Shown one piece after another: positions 40,998 to 50,496 of a stretch of DNA of 64,000 bases. The translations under genes and the position numbers were made by a program. Positions within the stretch are counted from its first letter, which is position 1. Every line of letters begins with the position of its first letter. The stretch is from Thiotrichales bacterium. Its GTDB lineage: Bacteria; Pseudomonadota; Gammaproteobacteria; Thiomicrospirales; Thiomicrospiraceae. The stretch lies in assembly GCA_016938655.1 (NCBI GenBank), contig JAFGUG010000099.1, positions 1 to 64,000 on the forward strand, in the 5' to 3' direction. Under the pieces are notes generated by a model. The model was not told the origin of the DNA, searched no databases, and worked only from the letters and a program-made list of their open reading frames with translations.

Positions 40998-41635
40998 TCA
41001 ATCGGTCTCATTACTTGTTGCATAAATAAGGTTACTTTTTCAGGGGATTTTAACCCTTTACTGGCTTCCACTCCGCCACTGACATCCACTGCCCAAGGCT
41101 GGGTGATTTGAATAGCTTGGTGAATGTTTTCAGCCGTTAACCCGCCCGCTAAAATAATCGGTTTACTTAGGGTTTTGGGAACCCAATCCCAATTAAACTG
41201 CTCACCAGTCCCCCCTGGCACACCCGGCTTATAGGCATCCAATAAGATTCCGCAGGAAGAGGCGTACTGCTCAGCCAACTGGGTTAAATCCGTGGTGGCT
41301 TGCATTCGTATTGCTTTCATATAGGGCAAACCAAACTGCTGACAAAATTCAGGCGTTTCATCGCCATGAAATTGCAAAAGATCAATTTGAACTTGCTCTA
41401 ATACCGCTTTAACGTATGACGCGTCTGGGTTCACAAACAAAGCCGTTTTAGTGACAAAAGCGGGCAGTGCTTTAGCAATTGAGCAGGCCTGCTCAATTTC
41501 AACATGCCTTGGACTCGGTGCATAAAACACGAGTCCAACCGCATCAGCTCCGGCATTTGCTACCATTAATGCATCTGTAACGTTGGTTAACCCACAAATC
41601 TTAACACGAGTTCGAGCGATTACTGACATTGCCAT
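40994..41635 (-). CDS. trpF: Phosphoribosylanthranilate isomerase
   Basis: 213 residues, a TIM-barrel enzyme of tryptophan synthesis. KICGLTN holds the catalytic Cys, and [11 protein letters not shown] and [11 protein letters not shown] form the phosphate site. The start is uncertain: ATG 41635 and ATG 41629 both follow a GAGG at usable distance. The 5' end overlaps truA by 10-16 bases. The 22-bp perfect palindrome at 41477-41498 encodes the IEQACSI stretch. Confidence 0.96.
   Translation of the reverse strand: MAMSVIARTRVKICGLTNVTDALMVANAGADAVGLVFYAPSPRHVEIEQACSIAKALPAFVTKTALFVNPDASYVKAVLEQVQIDLLQFHGDETPEFCQQFGLPYMKAIRMQATTDLTQLAEQYASSCGILLDAYKPGVPGGTGEQFNWDWVPKTLSKPIILAGGLTAENIHQAIQITQPWAVDVSGGVEASKGLKSPEKVTLFMQQVMRPIE
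41477..41498. repeat. 22-bp perfect palindrome containing AGCAGGCCTGCT (inside trpF)
   Basis: The exact 12-mer (41482-41493) is extended by AATTG on the left and CAATT on the right, so all 22 bases are self-complementary. It is the longest perfect palindrome of this family in the window. Confidence 0.85.
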
Positions 41636-42423
41636 AACACCTCATCAAGCTTCACGCGGGGTATGTTAAATTGATCAGGATACAGCGCATTCACAAAATA
41701 CAAACCGAAAGCGGGTGCCGTTGGCCCAGCCTTAGTTCGATCTTTAAGTGCCAAAAGTTCAGCCACCCACGCAATCGGTCGCTCACCACGCCCTATTTCC
41801 ATGAGGGTTCCAGCAATATTTCGCACCATATGATGCAAAAAAGCGTTAGCCTGAATGTCAATTAACACAAAGTCACCTTGACGCTTCACACTAATCGCTT
41901 GGATCTCTCGCTTTGCATGAGAAGCTTGGCAGGCCGATGCTCTAAATGACTGATAATCTTGCTCACCTAGCAAGTGCTGAGCAGCCTCGTGCATAAACCC
42001 TGCATCAAGTGGAATCGGCTCCCACGTTGCACGATGCGCTAGCACTGCGGAATGGACATCTCGGTTATAAATCACATACCGATACTGCCTAGCAATCGCT
42101 GAAAAACGAGCATGAAAGTCAGATTCAATCGAGCGTGCCCAAGCAATCCGAATATCAAAAGGCAATTTTGTATTTGCGCCTCTTACCCAAGCAGATGGTG
42201 GCCGCTCTGCAGTTGTATCAAAATGGACAATCTGCCCGACTGAATGCACACCCGTATCTGTGCGCCCGGCACACTGAACCCCAACCGTTTCATTGGCAAT
42301 CGATGAAATGGCACGTTCAACATGCCCCTGCACCGATTCGCAATCAAGCTGACGTTGCCAGCCACAGTATTGAGACCCTTGATACTCAACACAAAGCACC
42401 ACTCTGTTAACTGTTTCAGTCAT
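41620..42423 (-). CDS. truA: tRNA pseudouridine(38-40) synthase
   Basis: 267 residues. It modifies the anticodon stem of many tRNAs. Catalytic D56 is in GRTDTGVHS. The VDIQANAFLHHMVRNIAG-like segment (about 185-203) is the conserved C-terminal motif. In Pseudomonas fimV lies between asd and truA; here only 13 bp separate them. Confidence 0.96.
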   Translation of the reverse strand: MTETVNRVVLCVEYQGSQYCGWQRQLDCESVQGHVERAISSIANETVGVQCAGRTDTGVHSVGQIVHFDTTAERPPSAWVRGANTKLPFDIRIAWARSIESDFHARFSAIARQYRYVIYNRDVHSAVLAHRATWEPIPLDAGFMHEAAQHLLGEQDYQSFRASACQASHAKREIQAISVKRQGDFVLIDIQANAFLHHMVRNIAGTLMEIGRGERPIAWVAELLALKDRTKAGPTAPAFGLYFVNALYPDQFNIPRVKLDEVLWQCQ

Positions 42424-42436
42424 TCAGTTTGACAAA

Positions 42437-43459
42437 CTAAAGGTATTTGGCAATTAACAGTTCAGCAATCTGAACCGTATTCGTTGCCGCACCTTTGCGA
42501 ACGTTATCTGCCACAACCCAAAGATTTAAACCGTTTTCAGTTGAAATATCTTCACGCACTCGACCCACATAAACAGGGTCGGTATCGGCGGCATCTGAAA
42601 CTGCTGTCGGATAGCCTCCATCAACATGCTCATCAATTAAAACAATCCCCTCTGTTTTAGCAAACAGAGCCTTGGCTTCAGCCGCGGTAATTTTCTGTTT
42701 CGTTTCAACATGAACGGCTTCACTATGACCAAAAAATACCGGGACACGAACCGCCGTTGGGTTAACAAGAATCGTATCGTCACCCATAATTTTTTTAGTC
42801 TCCCACACCATCTTCATCTCTTCTTTGGTGTAGCCGTTATCCATAAACACATCAATTTGTGGAATACAGTTAAATGCAATTTGCTTCGGGTAGACATTCA
42901 TTTCAACGGGCTTCATATTTAACAAGTTTGCTGTCTGTTTAGCTAACTCTTCAATCGCTTCGTTACCCGAACCTGAAACGGCTTGGTAAGTCGATACGTT
43001 AACACGACTGATCCCCACCGCATCATAGATTGGTTTTAAAGCCACTAACATCTGAATCGTTGAGCAGTTTGGGTTAGCGATAATGCCACGGTTTTTATAA
43101 CCTGCAACCGCGTCTGGATTCACTTCTGGAACGACCAACGGAATATCATCGTCGTAACGAAACTCAGAGGTATTATCGACCACAACACAACCGGCAGCAG
43201 CGGCTTTGGGTGCATAAATTTTAGAAATGCTTGCACCCGGTGAAAACAGACCAATTTGAACTTTAGAGAAATCAAACGTCTCTAAGTCTTCAATCTTGAC
43301 CCATCCGCCATTAAACTCAACCTTTTTTCCGGCTGAACGGCTACTGGCTAGCAAGTAAATATTACCTACTGGAAATTTACGTTCTTCTAATACCTTTAAG
43401 ATGGTTTTCCCCACCGCTCCGGTCGCACCAACAACGGCAATATCATACAACTTTGTCAT
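42437..43459 (-). CDS. asd: Aspartate-semialdehyde dehydrogenase
   Basis: 340 residues. It reduces aspartyl phosphate to aspartate semialdehyde on the Lys/Met/Thr/DAP route. NADP-binding GATGAVGKT is at 11-19. Catalytic C132 is in NPNCSTIQ. The segment AVSGSGNEAIEEL is also typical. It belongs to the usP/Ralstonia-like class without the extra E. coli Asd insertions, as judged by length. Confidence 0.96.
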   Translation of the reverse strand: MTKLYDIAVVGATGAVGKTILKVLEERKFPVGNIYLLASSRSAGKKVEFNGGWVKIEDLETFDFSKVQIGLFSPGASISKIYAPKAAAAGCVVVDNTSEFRYDDDIPLVVPEVNPDAVAGYKNRGIIANPNCSTIQMLVALKPIYDAVGISRVNVSTYQAVSGSGNEAIEELAKQTANLLNMKPVEMNVYPKQIAFNCIPQIDVFMDNGYTKEEMKMVWETKKIMGDDTILVNPTAVRVPVFFGHSEAVHVETKQKITAAEAKALFAKTEGIVLIDEHVDGGYPTAVSDAADTDPVYVGRVREDISTENGLNLWVVADNVRKGAATNTVQIAELLIAKYL

Positions 43460-43538
43460 GAACTGTTTCCTAACTATAAAATAACCACCCTTTAAAGTGG
43501 TGTAATTAACTGTAAAATTCTTTTAATTTTTTTGGACG

Positions 43539-43997
43539 TTAAAGAGAAGATTTCCCCTCTTCTAACGCCTCACTGTTATCTGTTAAGTACGCTGGCTGAG
43601 TGGCTTTTAAATCATCTGGCAAACTCACAATCAACCCACTTTCGGTTAACTCTCGGCTCTCACCAATAAACTTTCCACCTGCTTCGACCATCATCTCGCC
43701 TGAAATCAGCTCACCAACCAACTTTCCAGATGCCAGAATGTCAATGCGTTCACAAGAGACTCTTCCCTCTAAAACACCACTTAAAACAATCGTACGGGCT
43801 TTAATGTAACCTTTAACAATGCCATCAACGCCAATCGAAAGGTCATACTCACTTTCGATTCGCCCTTCAATTCGGCCATCAACATGCAGCGCGCCACTTA
43901 GTTCGTTGAATTCTCCGCTAAAGACACACCCCGATGCAATAATTGTTTTTCCACCTTTTGCACCTGTTCGTTTACCGCTTGACTTAAAGAACCCCAT
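43539..43997 (-). CDS. Bactofilin
   Basis: 152 residues. A short basic N-terminal tail leads into a right-handed beta-helix repeat region (about 17-120: GCVFSGEF, GALHVDGRIEGRI, KGYIKARTIVLSGVLEGRV, GKLVGELIS), the bactofilin (DUF583) fold. Bactofilins polymerise without nucleotide and position cell-wall enzymes. Its first 100 bp overlap the 3' end of the M23 peptidase gene in another frame. That pairing, with overlap, parallels ccmA and csd1 in Helicobacter, so a shape-determining module is likely. The start could also be internal, which would shorten the overlap. Confidence 0.88.
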   Translation of the reverse strand: MGFFKSSGKRTGAKGGKTIIASGCVFSGEFNELSGALHVDGRIEGRIESEYDLSIGVDGIVKGYIKARTIVLSGVLEGRVSCERIDILASGKLVGELISGEMMVEAGGKFIGESRELTESGLIVSLPDDLKATQPAYLTDNSEALEEGKSSL

Positions 43998-44878
43998 GGA
44001 ACCCCTTTCACCTTTTCAAAAATGCCATCGTAATTTTGTAAATCCCACTCCACAAAAGGGCCCGGGTCGAGCTTTCTCTGAACAAATGAGACTTCATAGT
44101 GCAGATGATTTCCCGATGAGGTTCCAGTAGAACCAATCCCGGCAATCACCTGACCTTTTTTGACAAAGTCACCGGCTTTAACGTCAATACGACTCAAATG
44201 ACCGTAATGGGTTTTAAAGCCATTGGCGTGTGACACAATAATATAGTTGCCAAATCCGCTCGCTTTATGGTAACCAGAGTACTCAATCACACCATCTGCC
44301 GTTGAAATGACTGGCGCGCCTTTTTCACCTCGGTAATCAATACCACGATGAAACTGTTTCGTACCTCGAACAGGATGGATACGCCAACCATAAGAGCTGC
44401 TGACCCCAACAAAGTTTTGAACCGGTCGACCATTCGGCAACATTTCTAGCATTAAGCTTTTACCTAACGCACCTAGCTGCACCAATTTTACTCGATCTTC
44501 AACGGCTTGCTCTGGCGCTTCCACACTGTCGGTTGTGCCAATCAGCTCTTCCAGGCCTTGCAACGTTTCGTCTAAAAACTCGACCTGTTTTATTTTTTCC
44601 GACAACTCTTTCTCAAGCAAACGTTTTTCTGAACTCAGGTGGACATAATCCCCCTTCTTTTCAACTAACGCTTTTTCGTAGCTTGATACCGCTGCCCGAT
44701 GTTGCGACTCGATTCGCTGAGCTTCGCTGGAAAACCACCAAATTGCGGTTGCACCCCCCGCCCAAATCACTAAAAAGAGTAACGCCAGAATCCAGGCAAA
44801 TTGCTTGAAAAACTGTTTAAAAGAGTAGGAACGTGCGCCATGCACGTCACTGATAGTAATGGTAAAGTGATTACGCAT
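43898..44878 (-). CDS. Membrane-anchored M23 (LytM) peptidoglycan endopeptidase
   Basis: 326 residues. One membrane helix (about 26-48) is followed by a coiled coil (about 52-115) and a C-terminal LytM domain. The active-site set is complete: H177 and D181 in FHRGIDYRG, H227 in THYGHLSR and H260 in GNHLHYEV. It should cut peptidoglycan crosslinks from the inner membrane. It overlaps bactofilin by 100 bp and lies 44 bp after leuB, between leuB and asd. Its role in shape is inferred from the bactofilin pairing. Confidence 0.9.
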   Translation of the reverse strand: MRNHFTITISDVHGARSYSFKQFFKQFAWILALLFLVIWAGGATAIWWFSSEAQRIESQHRAAVSSYEKALVEKKGDYVHLSSEKRLLEKELSEKIKQVEFLDETLQGLEELIGTTDSVEAPEQAVEDRVKLVQLGALGKSLMLEMLPNGRPVQNFVGVSSSYGWRIHPVRGTKQFHRGIDYRGEKGAPVISTADGVIEYSGYHKASGFGNYIIVSHANGFKTHYGHLSRIDVKAGDFVKKGQVIAGIGSTGTSSGNHLHYEVSFVQRKLDPGPFVEWDLQNYDGIFEKVKGVPWGSLSQAVNEQVQKVEKQLLHRGVSLAENSTN

Positions 44879-44922
44879 TTAAACGTTACTCCGGCATTTG
44901 CCGCACATATAAGACCCAAGTC

Positions 44923-45996
44923 TTAAAGTGCTGCAACCACCGCATCACCCATTTCACTGCAAGATACTTTAGTCATTCCCTCTGAGAAAATATCCCCAGT
45001 ACGAAGGCCTTGGTCCAAGACTTTACCTACTGCCGCTTCAATTTTGACCGCTAAATCTTCGCGATTTAAGCTGTATCGCAACATCATTGCCGCTGACAAA
45101 ATTGTCGCTAATGGATTTGCAAGGTTTTTACCAGCGATATCCGGCGCAGAACCGTGACTTGGCTCATACATTCCTTTGTTATTTGAGTCTAAAGACGCAG
45201 ATGCCAGCATCCCAATTGAACCGGTTAACATAGAGGCTTCATCCGACAAGATATCACCGAACATATTGCCCGTTACCATCACATCAAATTGCTTAGGATT
45301 TAGAACCAATTGCATCGCCGCGTTATCCACATACATATGCTTAACTTCTACTTCTGGGTATTCCGGTGCGATTTGATTCACAATTTCACGCCAAAGTTCC
45401 GTCACTTCCAACACGTTTGCTTTATCCACAGAAGTCAGTTTTTTATTACGCTTCATGGCCGCCTGGAAAGCAACATGTGCAATGCGCTTAATCTCAGACT
45501 CAGAGTAAACATAGGTATTAAACCCTTGGCGCTCACCATTTTCTAAGGTACGAATTCCACGAGGCTGACCAAAATAGATCCCCCCCGTCAATTCACGAAC
45601 AATCAAAATATCTAAGCCTGCCACCACTTCAGGCTTTAAAGTCGAAGCATTGGCCAGTTGCGGAAATAAAAAGGCTGGACGCAAGTTGGCAAACAATTGC
45701 ATCTCTGAACGCAAACGCAACAGACCTTTTTCTGGACGAACCGAGATATCCAGTGATTCCCACTTGTATCCACCCACTGCACCCAGTAAAACGGCATCCG
45801 CAGCTTTTGCTTTCTCCATGGTTTCATCCGCCAAAGGTACGCCGTGCACATCGTATGCAGCGCCACCGACCAAGTCTTCCGACATTTCAATATCTAACCC
45901 GTCAGAGATCTTTAAAGCCTCTAATACTTTTAGTGCTTCCGCTGTAATTTCAGGACCAATACCATCACCCGGTAAAACCAATACTTGTTGTGTCAT
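44923..45996 (-). CDS. leuB: 3-isopropylmalate dehydrogenase
   Basis: 357 residues. It oxidises and decarboxylates 3-isopropylmalate in leucine synthesis. [10 protein letters not shown] at the N-terminus, [14 protein letters not shown] around 135-148, [13 protein letters not shown] for the metal ligands and [13 protein letters not shown] for NAD binding are all present. It follows leuD, but with a 140-bp gap holding a palindrome and short repeats. Confidence 0.97.
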   Translation of the reverse strand: MTQQVLVLPGDGIGPEITAEALKVLEALKISDGLDIEMSEDLVGGAAYDVHGVPLADETMEKAKAADAVLLGAVGGYKWESLDISVRPEKGLLRLRSEMQLFANLRPAFLFPQLANASTLKPEVVAGLDILIVRELTGGIYFGQPRGIRTLENGERQGFNTYVYSESEIKRIAHVAFQAAMKRNKKLTSVDKANVLEVTELWREIVNQIAPEYPEVEVKHMYVDNAAMQLVLNPKQFDVMVTGNMFGDILSDEASMLTGSIGMLASASLDSNNKGMYEPSHGSAPDIAGKNLANPLATILSAAMMLRYSLNREDLAVKIEAAVGKVLDQGLRTGDIFSEGMTKVSCSEMGDAVVAAL

Positions 45997-46021
45997 GCTC
46001 TAACTCTCTCTATTTTTTCAC

Positions 46022-46044
46022 CACGAAGACACGAAGTCACGAAG
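46022..46044. repeat. Short tandem CACGAAG units between leuD and leuB
   Basis: CACGAAG, ACACGAAG and TCACGAAG follow each other directly on the plus strand. Similar CACGAAG-type tracts occur in many bacterial genomes. No function is apparent. Confidence 0.6.
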
Positions 46045-46090
46045 GCTTTTAACGTTATTTTTTAGTTCTATTTACTTAATAATCAGACTC

Positions 46091-46116
46091 AAAAGTAAGC
46101 AGGCCTGCTCACTTTT
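46091..46116. repeat. Extended palindrome containing AGCAGGCCTGCT (leuD-leuB gap)
   Basis: The exact 12-mer (46098-46109) is flanked by AAAAGTA on the left and CACTTTT on the right. This gives 26 bp with a single unpaired base each side. The structure could form a hairpin in the leuD-leuB mRNA. It shows that the NACTTT flank itself can be mirrored. Confidence 0.8.
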
Positions 46117-46136
46117 GGTTTGAATAGATTAAGGCT

Positions 46137-46778
46137 CTAACCTGCAAACAACCAAGGGGCGGTTTTTTTGGTTTTTTCTTCATACGCCTTAATATCGTCT
46201 TGATGCTGTAACGTTAGACCAATGTCATCTAAACCATTCAACAAACAGTGGCGACGAAAACTGTCCACTTCAAACGGAATTTTGTCACCGTTTGGTTTAA
46301 TGATGACTTGATTTTGTAAATCAACGGTCAGCTGGTAACCCTCTTGGGCAAAGACCTCTTCAAACAAACCATCGACAATTTTTTCATCCAAGATAATGGG
46401 AATAAGCCCATTCTTAAAGCTGTTGTTAAAAAAGATATCCGCAAAGCTTGGGGCAATGACCACATCAAAACCATAATCTTTCAACGCCCAAGGGGCGTGT
46501 TCACGACTCGAACCACAGCCAAAGTTTTCACGTGCTAGTAACACTTTTGCCCCTTGGTAACGAGGCTGGTTTAACACGAAGTCTTTGCGCAATGGACGCT
46601 TTGAGTTATCAGAATCCGGCTCACCGACATCTTCATAACGCCATTCGTCAAATAAGTTCGGCCCAAAACCGGTACGTTTAATCGACTTTAAAAACTGTTT
46701 TGGGATAATCGCATCGGTATCAACATTCGCGCGATCCATCGGTGCCACAATGGCGGTTTTTTGTACAAACTTTTCCAC
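46137..46778 (-). CDS. leuD: 3-isopropylmalate dehydratase small subunit
   Basis: 213 residues. With LeuC it isomerises 2- to 3-isopropylmalate. The [17 protein letters not shown] segment (about 81-97) is the conserved swivel-domain motif. It lies 22 bp after leuC. Confidence 0.97.
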   Translation of the reverse strand: MEKFVQKTAIVAPMDRANVDTDAIIPKQFLKSIKRTGFGPNLFDEWRYEDVGEPDSDNSKRPLRKDFVLNQPRYQGAKVLLARENFGCGSSREHAPWALKDYGFDVVIAPSFADIFFNNSFKNGLIPIILDEKIVDGLFEEVFAQEGYQLTVDLQNQVIIKPNGDKIPFEVDSFRRHCLLNGLDDIGLTLQHQDDIKAYEEKTKKTAPWLFAG

Positions 46779-46800
46779 TTTCTCTCTCCGCTATTGTGAG

Positions 46801-48216
46801 TTATAGGTAATCACGAACATCTGTAAAGTGACCTGCCACGGCTGCGGCGGCTGCCATTTCTGGACTCACTAAGTGTGTACGTCCACCCGCACCTTGACGA
46901 CCTTCAAAGTTACGGTTTGAGGTCGAGGCGCAATGCTTGCCAGTTGGTAATTTATCGGCATTCATCGCCAAACACATTGAGCAACCTGGGTTACGCCATT
47001 CAAAACCGGCTTCAATAAAGATTTTATCCAAGCCTTCTTGCTCGGCTTGTTGCTTAACCAATCCAGAACCCGGAACCGCCAAAGCTTGCTCAACCTTATC
47101 GGAAATTTTGCGCCCTTTCAAAACAGCTGCGGCAGCACGGAAGTCTTCAATACGTGAGTTGGTACACGAACCAATAAACACGTAATCCACTGGAATATCC
47201 TTGATAAGCATATCCGCTTCTAAGCCCATATAAGCCAAGGCACGCTCAATACCTCCAGCTTTAACGGGATCGGTTTCGTTGGCAGGATTCGGCACTCTGC
47301 CATTGACATCTAGCACCATCTCTGGCGAGGTTCCCCACGAGACTTGTGGTTCAATTTTAGAGCCGTCGATTTCAACCACCTTATCAAATACCGCATCTTT
47401 GTCTGACTTTAAATCCATCCAAGCGGTAACTGCCATATCCCAATGATCACCCTTTGGCGAAAAAGGACGACCTTGGACGTATTCAATGGTTTTTTCATCC
47501 ACCGCCACCAAACCAACACGTGCACCCGCTTCAATTGCCATGTTACAAACGGTCATGCGACCTTCAAGTGACATATCACGGAACACTTGACCACCAAACT
47601 CAATGGCATGGCCGTTTCCGCCAGCGGTTCCAATTTTGCCGATAATAGCCAACACCACATCCTTAGGCGTCACACCTGGGCTTAGTATTCCGTCAACTTT
47701 GACCAACATGTTTTTCATCTTCTTCTGAATCAAACACTGGGTCGCTAAAACATGCTCCACTTCAGAGGTACCAATACCGTGTGCCAACGCACCCAACGCA
47801 CCGTGAGTTGCCGTATGAGAATCGCCACATACCACGGTCATACCGGGCAAGGTTGCCCCCTCTTCTGGGCCAACGACATGCACAATACCTTGACGAATAT
47901 CACCCATACTGAACTCGGTAATGCCAAATTCTTTGGTGTTCATCCCTAAAGTTTCAACCTGAATGCGCGAGACCGAATCTTTAATGCTCGCCACGCCACC
48001 TGTTAAGTCTGTTGTTGGCACGTTGTGATCCGGTGTAGCCAAGTTGGTATCAATACGCCAAGGCTTACGATTTGCCAAGCGCAGCCCCTCAAACGCCTGT
48101 GGTGAAGTTACTTCGTGCAGAAGCTGGCGGTCAATATAAATTAAAGCCGTTCCATCATCGTCTTGACGCACCACATGTGCATCCCACAATTTGTCGTATA
48201 AAGTCTTTGCTGACAT
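46801..48216 (-). CDS. leuC: 3-isopropylmalate dehydratase large subunit
   Basis: 471 residues from ATG 48216 ([12 protein letters not shown]), the family-typical start; an in-frame start 14 codons earlier adds an atypical peptide. It is an aconitase-family [4Fe-4S] enzyme with cluster Cys in IGSCTNSR and NPGCSMCLA. The active-site segments [12 protein letters not shown] and NRNFEGRQG are present. It is divergent from queE with 111 bp between starts. Confidence 0.97.
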   Translation of the reverse strand: MSAKTLYDKLWDAHVVRQDDDGTALIYIDRQLLHEVTSPQAFEGLRLANRKPWRIDTNLATPDHNVPTTDLTGGVASIKDSVSRIQVETLGMNTKEFGITEFSMGDIRQGIVHVVGPEEGATLPGMTVVCGDSHTATHGALGALAHGIGTSEVEHVLATQCLIQKKMKNMLVKVDGILSPGVTPKDVVLAIIGKIGTAGGNGHAIEFGGQVFRDMSLEGRMTVCNMAIEAGARVGLVAVDEKTIEYVQGRPFSPKGDHWDMAVTAWMDLKSDKDAVFDKVVEIDGSKIEPQVSWGTSPEMVLDVNGRVPNPANETDPVKAGGIERALAYMGLEADMLIKDIPVDYVFIGSCTNSRIEDFRAAAAVLKGRKISDKVEQALAVPGSGLVKQQAEQEGLDKIFIEAGFEWRNPGCSMCLAMNADKLPTGKHCASTSNRNFEGRQGAGGRTHLVSPEMAAAAAVAGHFTDVRDYL

Positions 48217-48327
48217 CGCTGATAACCTATCTAACGTAAAATTTAAAAATAGCTCCAAATTATATCACTTCATAGGCCTAACTAAAGAGTAAAATACACG
48301 CAATATGAATCAACAAAGCAACACACT

Positions 48328-48972
48328 ATGAGCTATTCAATCAAAGAGGTCTTCTACTCTTTACAAGGCGAAGGATTTCACAGTGGCCGACCGGCTATTT
48401 TTTGCCGATTCAGCAAATGCAACCTGTGGACGGGGCGTGAAGAAGATCGAGCCGACGCCATTTGCCAGTTCTGCGATACCGACTTTATTGGCACCGATGG
48501 CCAAAATGGCGGCCGCTTTAAAGATGCGGAAGCACTCTGCCAACACTTACTGCAATTCTGGCCAACTCAGACCCACCAACACCCCTTTGTGGTATTGACC
48601 GGCGGCGAACCGCTTTTACAAGTTGATCAAGACTTGGTCGACACATTGCACACACACCAATTTGAGATTGCAGTAGAGACCAACGCCACCAAACTGCCAC
48701 CGAACAATATCGACTGGTTGTGCGTGAGCCCAAAAGCCAATGCGCCAATCCTGCTTGATTCAGGCAATGAGATTAAATTGGTCTACCCACAAGCCGAATT
48801 AATGCCCGAAAAAGTCGCACACTTAAAATTTGATTTTTATTATCTGCAACCGATGGATGACCCCGACCCCGCGGTAACTCAACAAAATATTAAAATGGCA
48901 GTCGACTACTGCTTGCAACACCCACAATGGCAATTGAGTTTACAAACCCACAAGTTACTGGGCATTGATTAA
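48328..48972 (+). CDS. queE: 7-carboxy-7-deazaguanine synthase
   Basis: 214 residues, a radical SAM enzyme that converts carboxytetrahydropterin to 7-carboxy-7-deazaguanine for queuosine. YSLQGEGFHSGRPAIFCRF is the family N-terminus. Cluster Cys are C31, C46 and C49, a CX14CX2C spacing rather than CX3CX2C, as described for Burkholderia-type QueE. TGGEPLL follows. No other queuosine gene is adjacent. It is followed after 54 bp by rlmD. Confidence 0.93.
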   Translation: MSYSIKEVFYSLQGEGFHSGRPAIFCRFSKCNLWTGREEDRADAICQFCDTDFIGTDGQNGGRFKDAEALCQHLLQFWPTQTHQHPFVVLTGGEPLLQVDQDLVDTLHTHQFEIAVETNATKLPPNNIDWLCVSPKANAPILLDSGNEIKLVYPQAELMPEKVAHLKFDFYYLQPMDDPDPAVTQQNIKMAVDYCLQHPQWQLSLQTHKLLGID

Positions 48973-49010
48973 ACTTTAAAACCATTATTTGAAATTTTTG
49001 CTCCAAAACC

Positions 49011-49022
49011 AACAGGCCTGCT
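49011..49022. repeat. One-mismatch copy (AACAGGCCTGCT) just before the rlmD start
   Basis: It sits 4 bases before the TTG start codon used for rlmD, with right flank GACTTT. The space where a Shine-Dalgarno would be expected is occupied by the repeat. Confidence 0.7.
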
Positions 49023-49026
49023 GACT

Positions 49027-50283
49027 TTGACTAAGACTGAACCCAACACTCAACCCAACATTATCTCTCACCTTGACATAGAGGGCTTAACCCACGATGG
49101 TCGAGGCGTTACCCGCCAGAACGGCAAGGCGATATTTGTTCCAAATGCGGTGCCGGGGGATATGGTTAAGGTTAAAATCACCCAGTCACAAGCCAAATTT
49201 GATGAAGCGGAATTGCTGGAAATTGAGCAGGCCTCCTCAGACAGAACCCCCCCTTTCTGTCCGCTTTATAACGAGTGTGGTGGCTGCCAACTGCAACACC
49301 TATCGATTGATGCACAACGCCATTGGAAAACCGAAAACTTTATCACCCGTTTAACCCAATCGGTTAGCGCCAAGCACTGCAAAGTGGCACCCGCACTGAT
49401 TGGCAATGACACAGGTTATCGTCGTCGTGCGCGCCTAGGATTAAGCATTAGCAAAATCGACAAAGTGGCGCGTTTGGGTTTTCGCCAACACGCCTCAAAC
49501 GAGTTGGTCGATATTGATCAGTGCCCGGTTTTAACCCCCGCTCTTAACTTAGCGTTAAAAGATCAACGTGCCACCTTACTTGAACAGGCCAGCCGAGCTT
49601 ATAAAGAGATAACTTTTGTTGAAGCGGATAACGGCGTGTTCAGTGTTTCCAGTGCCGATACCCACGATACTAGCATTGAACCGCTTTACGATATTGAAGG
49701 CTTGCAGCTGAACTTTCCGGCGGACGGTTTTGTACAAGTGAATCGCGAACAAAACCTGCAAATGGTTAAGCAAGCGATTGAATGGCTTGAACTCGATACA
49801 AAACAAACCGTACTCGACCTATTTTGTGGCGTGGGTAACTTCACCCTCCCAATCTCGAAGCACTGCAAAATGGCGACCGGCATTGAAGGCTTGGCAGAGT
49901 TAGTTGATACGGCCAACCACAATGCCAAGCAAAATCAATTAGATAACGTTGACTTTATTAAAACCGACCTATTTGAAGACTTCAGCAAACTTCCATGGTT
50001 CCGAAAACAAAAATACAGTCGCATACTTTTAGACCCAGGTCGTCAAGGCGCATTTGAAATCAGCAAAGTATTGCATGAGTTAAAACCAGAAATTATTGTG
50101 TATGTTTCGTGTAACGCTTCAACTTTGATTCGTGACATCAGGGAACTTGAGAAACAAGGCTACCACCTCCATAAAGCTGGCTTGATTGATATGTTTCCGC
50201 ACACCACACATACCGAAGTCATGGTTCAGCTAAAAAAAGGCAATAAGAAGGTTAAAAAACCAAAAAAAATCTTCCGATTCTAA
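49027..50283 (+). CDS. rlmD: 23S rRNA (uracil1939-C5)-methyltransferase RlmD
   Basis: 418 residues from TTG 49027. The frame is open back to the queE stop but contains no ATG or GTG there; CTG codons exist at 49018 and 49021. A TRAM domain is at the N-terminus, then a [4Fe-4S] site (C78, C84, C87 and C166), then the SAM-binding FCGVGNFTLP and the catalytic Cys in YVSCNASTL. The match to E. coli RlmD extends throughout. The start is uncertain because no ribosome site is visible and the repeat overlaps that region. Confidence 0.92.
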   Translation: MTKTEPNTQPNIISHLDIEGLTHDGRGVTRQNGKAIFVPNAVPGDMVKVKITQSQAKFDEAELLEIEQASSDRTPPFCPLYNECGGCQLQHLSIDAQRHWKTENFITRLTQSVSAKHCKVAPALIGNDTGYRRRARLGLSISKIDKVARLGFRQHASNELVDIDQCPVLTPALNLALKDQRATLLEQASRAYKEITFVEADNGVFSVSSADTHDTSIEPLYDIEGLQLNFPADGFVQVNREQNLQMVKQAIEWLELDTKQTVLDLFCGVGNFTLPISKHCKMATGIEGLAELVDTANHNAKQNQLDNVDFIKTDLFEDFSKLPWFRKQKYSRILLDPGRQGAFEISKVLHELKPEIIVYVSCNASTLIRDIRELEKQGYHLHKAGLIDMFPHTTHTEVMVQLKKGNKKVKKPKKIFRF

Positions 50284-50420
50284 CCTCTTAATCCCCTATC
50301 ACGATATGACCAAGTGCCACAACGCTTGGTCCCGCCCTTCTAATCACGACTCATTGAACACGCACACAAAATCCTTTTGCTAGGGTTAAGCATTTAATGA
50401 TATTATCAATGTTTAAAAGT

Positions 50421-50434
50421 TTAGCCTTGCCTAA
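50421..50434. promoter_or_regulatory. DtxR/MntR-type operator candidate upstream of the metal ABC operon
   Basis: TTAGCCTTGCCTAA, within a wider imperfect palindrome (AAAGTT and AACTTT arms), lies 62 bp before the first gene of the transporter operon. It resembles the TTAGG...CCTAA-type half-sites of the DtxR/MntR family. No separate regulator gene is in the window. Confidence 0.4.
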
Positions 50435-50496
50435 CTTTTTATTTAGCCTCAACACATAATTTATTTAAAACAACCCGAAACATGAGATAAAACATA

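Noticed and set aside
48217-48258. Upstream start for leuC
   Set aside because: Adds 14 atypical residues; ATG 48216 gives the conserved N-terminus.
50308-50331. Hairpin (GACCAAG / CTTGGTC) after rlmD
   Set aside because: A clear stem but no T-run follows, so I did not call it a terminator.
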